DNA from: Thermoproteota archaeon
GTDB taxonomy: Archaea; Korarchaeota; Korarchaeia; Korarchaeales; Korarchaeaceae
DNA: 8,510 bases
Assembly (NCBI GenBank): GCA_021158805.1
Contig: JAGGTZ010000059.1
Span: forward strand, 1-8,510
Direction of reading: 5' to 3'
In this document: positions 5,635 through 8,510 of the stretch, one piece after another
How the letters are laid out: every line of letters starts with the position of its first letter
How positions within the stretch are numbered: the stretch's first letter is position 1
Notes under the pieces: model-generated
The model's database searches: none
What the model saw: only the letters and a program-made list of their open reading frames with translations
Told to the model about the DNA's origin: nothing
Made by a program: the position numbers and the translations under genes

Positions 5635-6166
5635 AACGCCCTCCGAACTAATAAAAAGAGCAGCAAGGCTCCTTCTCTTCCGTTCAGGAATGAAGCCGGG
5701 GATAAAGGGATGGGAGCTCGCAAGGTCTCTAGGAAAAGACTATCTTCAGGTTATAAGGGCTTTAGATGAGAGGTTAGCAGAATTAGGGTTGAAAGTAGTA
5801 GCTGTCAGCCAGGATGGTGGGAAAATCAGTCTTTCAGAGGGAAAGGACTTAAAAAAGGCCACTTTCCTAGTTGTCCTTAGAGGACCCGTATCTGTTCAGG
5901 AGGCGAGGACTTCCGGCTGGAGAATCGATGATCTGGCAATGCTCTCGGTCTCCCTCCTATATCTACTTGCAAAAAATGGTTCTGCTTCATATAGGGAGAT
6001 CCTAGACGTACTTAGGTCTAAGTTCAAGGGACCCAGGGTAGAATATGTTCTCGACAGGATGATCAGGATGGGCTACTTAGAGCAGGAGGATGATCGCCTG
6101 AAGATAGGATGGCGCTCGAAGGTAGAGATAGATCTCAATAAGTTAATGGGAGATTTTGAGGCCTGA
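5624..6166 (+). CDS. scpB: ScpB/KITE-family winged-helix subunit of the SMC complex
   Basis: This 180-residue protein overlaps the kleisin gene by 11 bp and has a strong SD. Two winged-helix regions are visible: an N-terminal one (about 6-72: helices ELIKRAARLLLF and W-ELARSLGKDYLQVIRALDE, then strand LKVVAVSQDGGKISL) and a C-terminal one (about 103-165: LAMLSVSLLYLLAKNGSASY, REILDVL, VEYVLDRMIRMGYLEQ, then strand RLKIGW). The tandem winged-helix plan and the kleisin neighbour define the KITE group (ScpB, MukE, Nse1, Nse3/MAGE), dimeric proteins that clasp the kleisin's middle. The N-terminal half reads like ScpB (a strand ending in GGK-SL). The C-terminal half, with the helix pair, GYLE and a final GWRSKVE, recalls the end of MAGE/Nse3 domains (YLE then W-G-P-R-A). 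I cannot decide between ScpB and Nse3-like from the sequence alone. It is the last gene of the operon and convergent with the helicase gene. Confidence 0.78.
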   Translation: MPTRTPSELIKRAARLLLFRSGMKPGIKGWELARSLGKDYLQVIRALDERLAELGLKVVAVSQDGGKISLSEGKDLKKATFLVVLRGPVSVQEARTSGWRIDDLAMLSVSLLYLLAKNGSASYREILDVLRSKFKGPRVEYVLDRMIRMGYLEQEDDRLKIGWRSKVEIDLNKLMGDFEA

Positions 6167-6167
6167 T

Positions 6168-8510
6168 TCACCGCTGCATCCGCCTTTTGGTGTACATGTA
6201 AAGCTCTTTGAGTATATCTTTCCCTTTCCAACCTTCTAGGAATCCCTTGACTTCCCTGAATCTTAATCCAGCGGCTCTAGAGATTATAGCGTTAAGACCG
6301 TATTTACTGAGTAGCTTAACGCTTAGCCTTAGGTTGAGACATCCCTTCCCCTTTATGCCGGAACACCTCCTCAGCCTCGAGCTCATCTCATCCTCATCAA
6401 TTAGATCAAAGGCCAGATTTGAGGAGCCACATATAGGGCATTTAGGGATCCTGAGTTCTCTAATGGGCAAGCTGAAGACGTGATTACATTCGAGGCAACC
6501 AAAGGTAACAAATTCGTTTAAGATCTTCAGCTTGAAGTTTAGGAACGAGATTATTTGCCTCTTCTCCGGGTTTACTGGCTCTAGGAAACCTCTTAAACTC
6601 CTAACATGCTCTATAGTAAGGGGAGATGGCCCTTTGCAAGCTTCTACAGTTATCTCCCCATTATTCACTGCTCTGATGACTCTTAGAGCATTCTTCACAT
6701 CGAGATCTTTCTCCATCACTTCCTTTAAGGCTTCCCTATAGGGAGGAGTACCTTTTAAGCCTATAATAAGTCTCTCTACAATCCCCTTCGTCAGCCTAAC
6801 CTCCTTCTCAATTACACCCATCCTCCTCGCTACCTGCTCGAGTCTCCATCTGAAGATCCTACTTTCCTCCACAGCAGCTTTCAGATCCTTAAGGAATTCC
6901 TCCTCACTCACATTGAAAAGTCCTAAGATCTCCTCAGTACTAGCTTCCGATCTTATCACTATCCTGTAAGGCTTCTCTGATATATGGACGGGAAGTCCAG
7001 TGAGCCTAGAGATCTTGTATCCCAAGAACCTAGCCAGTGCTCTGTTCACCCTATTACCGAAGTGCGCATGTACTACGGTCAGGCCATCTGCGTCCTCAAT
7101 TACGATCCTGTTATGAGTCGGAACTGCCATATTAGATCTTGCCATTTCATAAGTGCTTCTTAGAGCCCTTTTCGTGGTCTCTACATCTGCTTCGAATTTT
7201 CCAGCCATGATCTTAGCTATTTCCTCTAAGGAGACACCCTCTTCAACGAGCTTAGCTACCTCTCCCCTTATCTCACCAACTCTCAGAGCTACATCAAATG
7301 GGACTGGTATCTCCTCCCCAACCCAGCTGGGGATAGCGCTCTCATAATCCTCAGTTGGCTCCACGTAAACGGTATCCTCTGTGAGGGAAATCACCTCCCA
7401 GGGGATCCCTCCTATGATGAACCTCGCGCCTATATCGCAATATTCTGCAACGAAGTGGTCGTCCAAGAAGCCTATGAACTCCTTAGTAGCCCTATTTATC
7501 ACGGAATACTGCCTGACTTCAGGTATAGTGGATAGTACATCATAGAAGTACTTATATCCCCTCTGGGTGACCCCTAATCTCTCCCATATCTTTCTGAGGA
7601 GGCCTATCTCTACCATAAAATCTATTAACTCATCTAGCTCCTCCTTCGTAATTTCCCTGAAAGGAGAGGCTCTCTTAACTAGCTCGTATATGGAATCAAC
7701 TCTCCCTAGCCCTGTCATGACTAGACCTATTATCTCATGAGCCAATACATCATAGGGACTCGTAGGAATCTCGGACGGCTCTATCTCCTCCTTCTTCAGT
7801 TTTTCTACTAGTACCATGGCCTCCAAGGCATTGTCGCTATCTCCGACAATTACTACACCTCTGCTCACCCTTCCGAGCGCGTGTCCAGCCCTACCAACCC
7901 TTTGTACGAGCCTCCTTACCTCTCTAGGTGAGTTAAACTGTATCACGAAGTCAACATGCCCTATATCTATGCCGAGCTCCATGGAAGATGTGCATATTAC
8001 CCCCTTTAATCTCCCTTCCCTGAGCATGGACTCTATGTTAACCCTCTTCGTTTGGGATAGGCTTCCGTGGTGCACGTAAATTGGGTATTCTTCATCCCAT
8101 AGCATGAACCTACTCCCGAGGAACTCCACCATAGGTCTCGTATTCGTGAATATGAGGGTCGTCCTGTTCTCCTCTATGAACTGTCTCATTGCTCTCAGTC
8201 TAGCGGCCATATCATCTGTGACCATGAGCTTTCCCACTAAACTCCTTCCCTTCCTTGGATCGGGCCATACAACACTGACATCTATCCTCTTAGCTACTGG
8301 GGTATAGACTATCTGACAGTCCTCATCGCCAACGAGTAGCTTAGCAACCTCATCAGGATTTCCAACAGTTGCAGATAATCCCACAATCTGTATCTTCCTT
8401 CCAACATGGGCTTTAAGTCTCTCCATCAGGATTGAAAGCTGAACTCCTCTTTTGCTATCAGCTACCTCATGAACTTCATCTACAATTACCCATCTAAGAG
8501 ATCTAAGGCC
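6168..8510 (-). CDS. lhr: Lhr-family ATP-dependent helicase (N-terminal part outside window)
   Basis: A superfamily-2 helicase of the Lhr group, which in archaea acts in DNA repair/recombination and RNA metabolism, translocating 3' to 5'. The reading frame is open from 8510, so the gene is cut at the right edge; 780 residues plus stop are present. Counting from the first visible residue, VDEVHE (Walker B/motif II, about 10-15), LSAT (motif III, 45-48), LIFTNTR (motif IV, 119-125), TSSMELGIDI (motif V, 174-183) and QRVGRAGH (motif VI, 202-209) are intact. Winged-helix and Lhr-core domains follow (about 245-620). A C-terminal zinc-ribbon-like CLEC...CPIC (C671, C674, C690, C693) and two more cysteines (C716, C724) come near the end. 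Motif I (Walker A) and motif Ia lie outside. An internal Met at 8426 is not the true start because the DEVH box precedes it. The stop lies 1 bp from that of the KITE gene, convergently, so the two mRNAs probably overlap at their 3' ends. Confidence 0.95.
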   Translation of the reverse strand, partial: GLRSLRWVIVDEVHEVADSKRGVQLSILMERLKAHVGRKIQIVGLSATVGNPDEVAKLLVGDEDCQIVYTPVAKRIDVSVVWPDPRKGRSLVGKLMVTDDMAARLRAMRQFIEENRTTLIFTNTRPMVEFLGSRFMLWDEEYPIYVHHGSLSQTKRVNIESMLREGRLKGVICTSSMELGIDIGHVDFVIQFNSPREVRRLVQRVGRAGHALGRVSRGVVIVGDSDNALEAMVLVEKLKKEEIEPSEIPTSPYDVLAHEIIGLVMTGLGRVDSIYELVKRASPFREITKEELDELIDFMVEIGLLRKIWERLGVTQRGYKYFYDVLSTIPEVRQYSVINRATKEFIGFLDDHFVAEYCDIGARFIIGGIPWEVISLTEDTVYVEPTEDYESAIPSWVGEEIPVPFDVALRVGEIRGEVAKLVEEGVSLEEIAKIMAGKFEADVETTKRALRSTYEMARSNMAVPTHNRIVIEDADGLTVVHAHFGNRVNRALARFLGYKISRLTGLPVHISEKPYRIVIRSEASTEEILGLFNVSEEEFLKDLKAAVEESRIFRWRLEQVARRMGVIEKEVRLTKGIVERLIIGLKGTPPYREALKEVMEKDLDVKNALRVIRAVNNGEITVEACKGPSPLTIEHVRSLRGFLEPVNPEKRQIISFLNFKLKILNEFVTFGCLECNHVFSLPIRELRIPKCPICGSSNLAFDLIDEDEMSSRLRRCSGIKGKGCLNLRLSVKLLSKYGLNAIISRAAGLRFREVKGFLEGWKGKDILKELYMYTKRRMQR

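Noticed and set aside
8424..8426. Met codon at 8426 as the start of the helicase
   Set aside because: The frame is open to the window edge and encodes the DEVH box just upstream of this Met, so the gene is truncated by the window rather than starting here.

Overview
The window looks like chromosomal DNA from a thermophilic archaeon. Arginine is mostly AGG/AGA and isoleucine often ATA. Two divergent first genes appear to be leaderless, while internal operon genes carry strong Shine-Dalgarno (SD) sites. The gene content fits too: an archaeal Lhr-type helicase, an SMC-kleisin-KITE operon and a candidate C/D box guide RNA. A TACK-type lineage (Crenarchaeota or Korarchaeota-like) is a reasonable guess, but the window alone cannot fix it.

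Layout. Positions 1-254 hold a minus-strand reading frame that runs off the left edge and seems to carry a frameshift. Positions 388-447 hold a candidate C/D box sRNA with its own TATA-like element. From 534 to 2294 (minus) is a CLC chloride channel/transporter with two C-terminal CBS domains. Positions 2295-2489 are non-coding, with alternative hairpins. From 2490 to 3170 (minus) is an unrecognised 226-residue protein. A 53-bp divergent promoter follows, containing a perfect 8-bp inverted repeat centred almost exactly between the two starts. From 3224 to 6166 (plus) is a translationally coupled three-gene operon: an SMC-family ATPase, a ScpA-like kleisin and a ScpB/KITE-like winged-helix protein. 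From 6168 to the right edge (minus) is an Lhr-family helicase without its N-terminal part, convergent with the operon and 1 bp away from it.

The main discovery candidate is the SMC operon. The SMC protein is only 570 residues long, with short coiled-coil arms and neither a hinge nor a zinc hook. Its head motifs resemble eukaryotic Smc5/Smc6 more than prokaryotic SMC: a Q-loop followed by an EFA-L-S patch, SGGERS, PFR-VDEFD-x2-MDPxNR, and SQY-x3-TP. Its two partners match the subunit plan of both bacterial SMC-ScpAB and eukaryotic Smc5/6 (kleisin plus KITE). The window may therefore encode a minimal archaeal Smc5/6-like DNA-organising or repair machine. It probably shares a bidirectional promoter with the unknown 226-residue protein, which makes that protein a candidate accessory factor.
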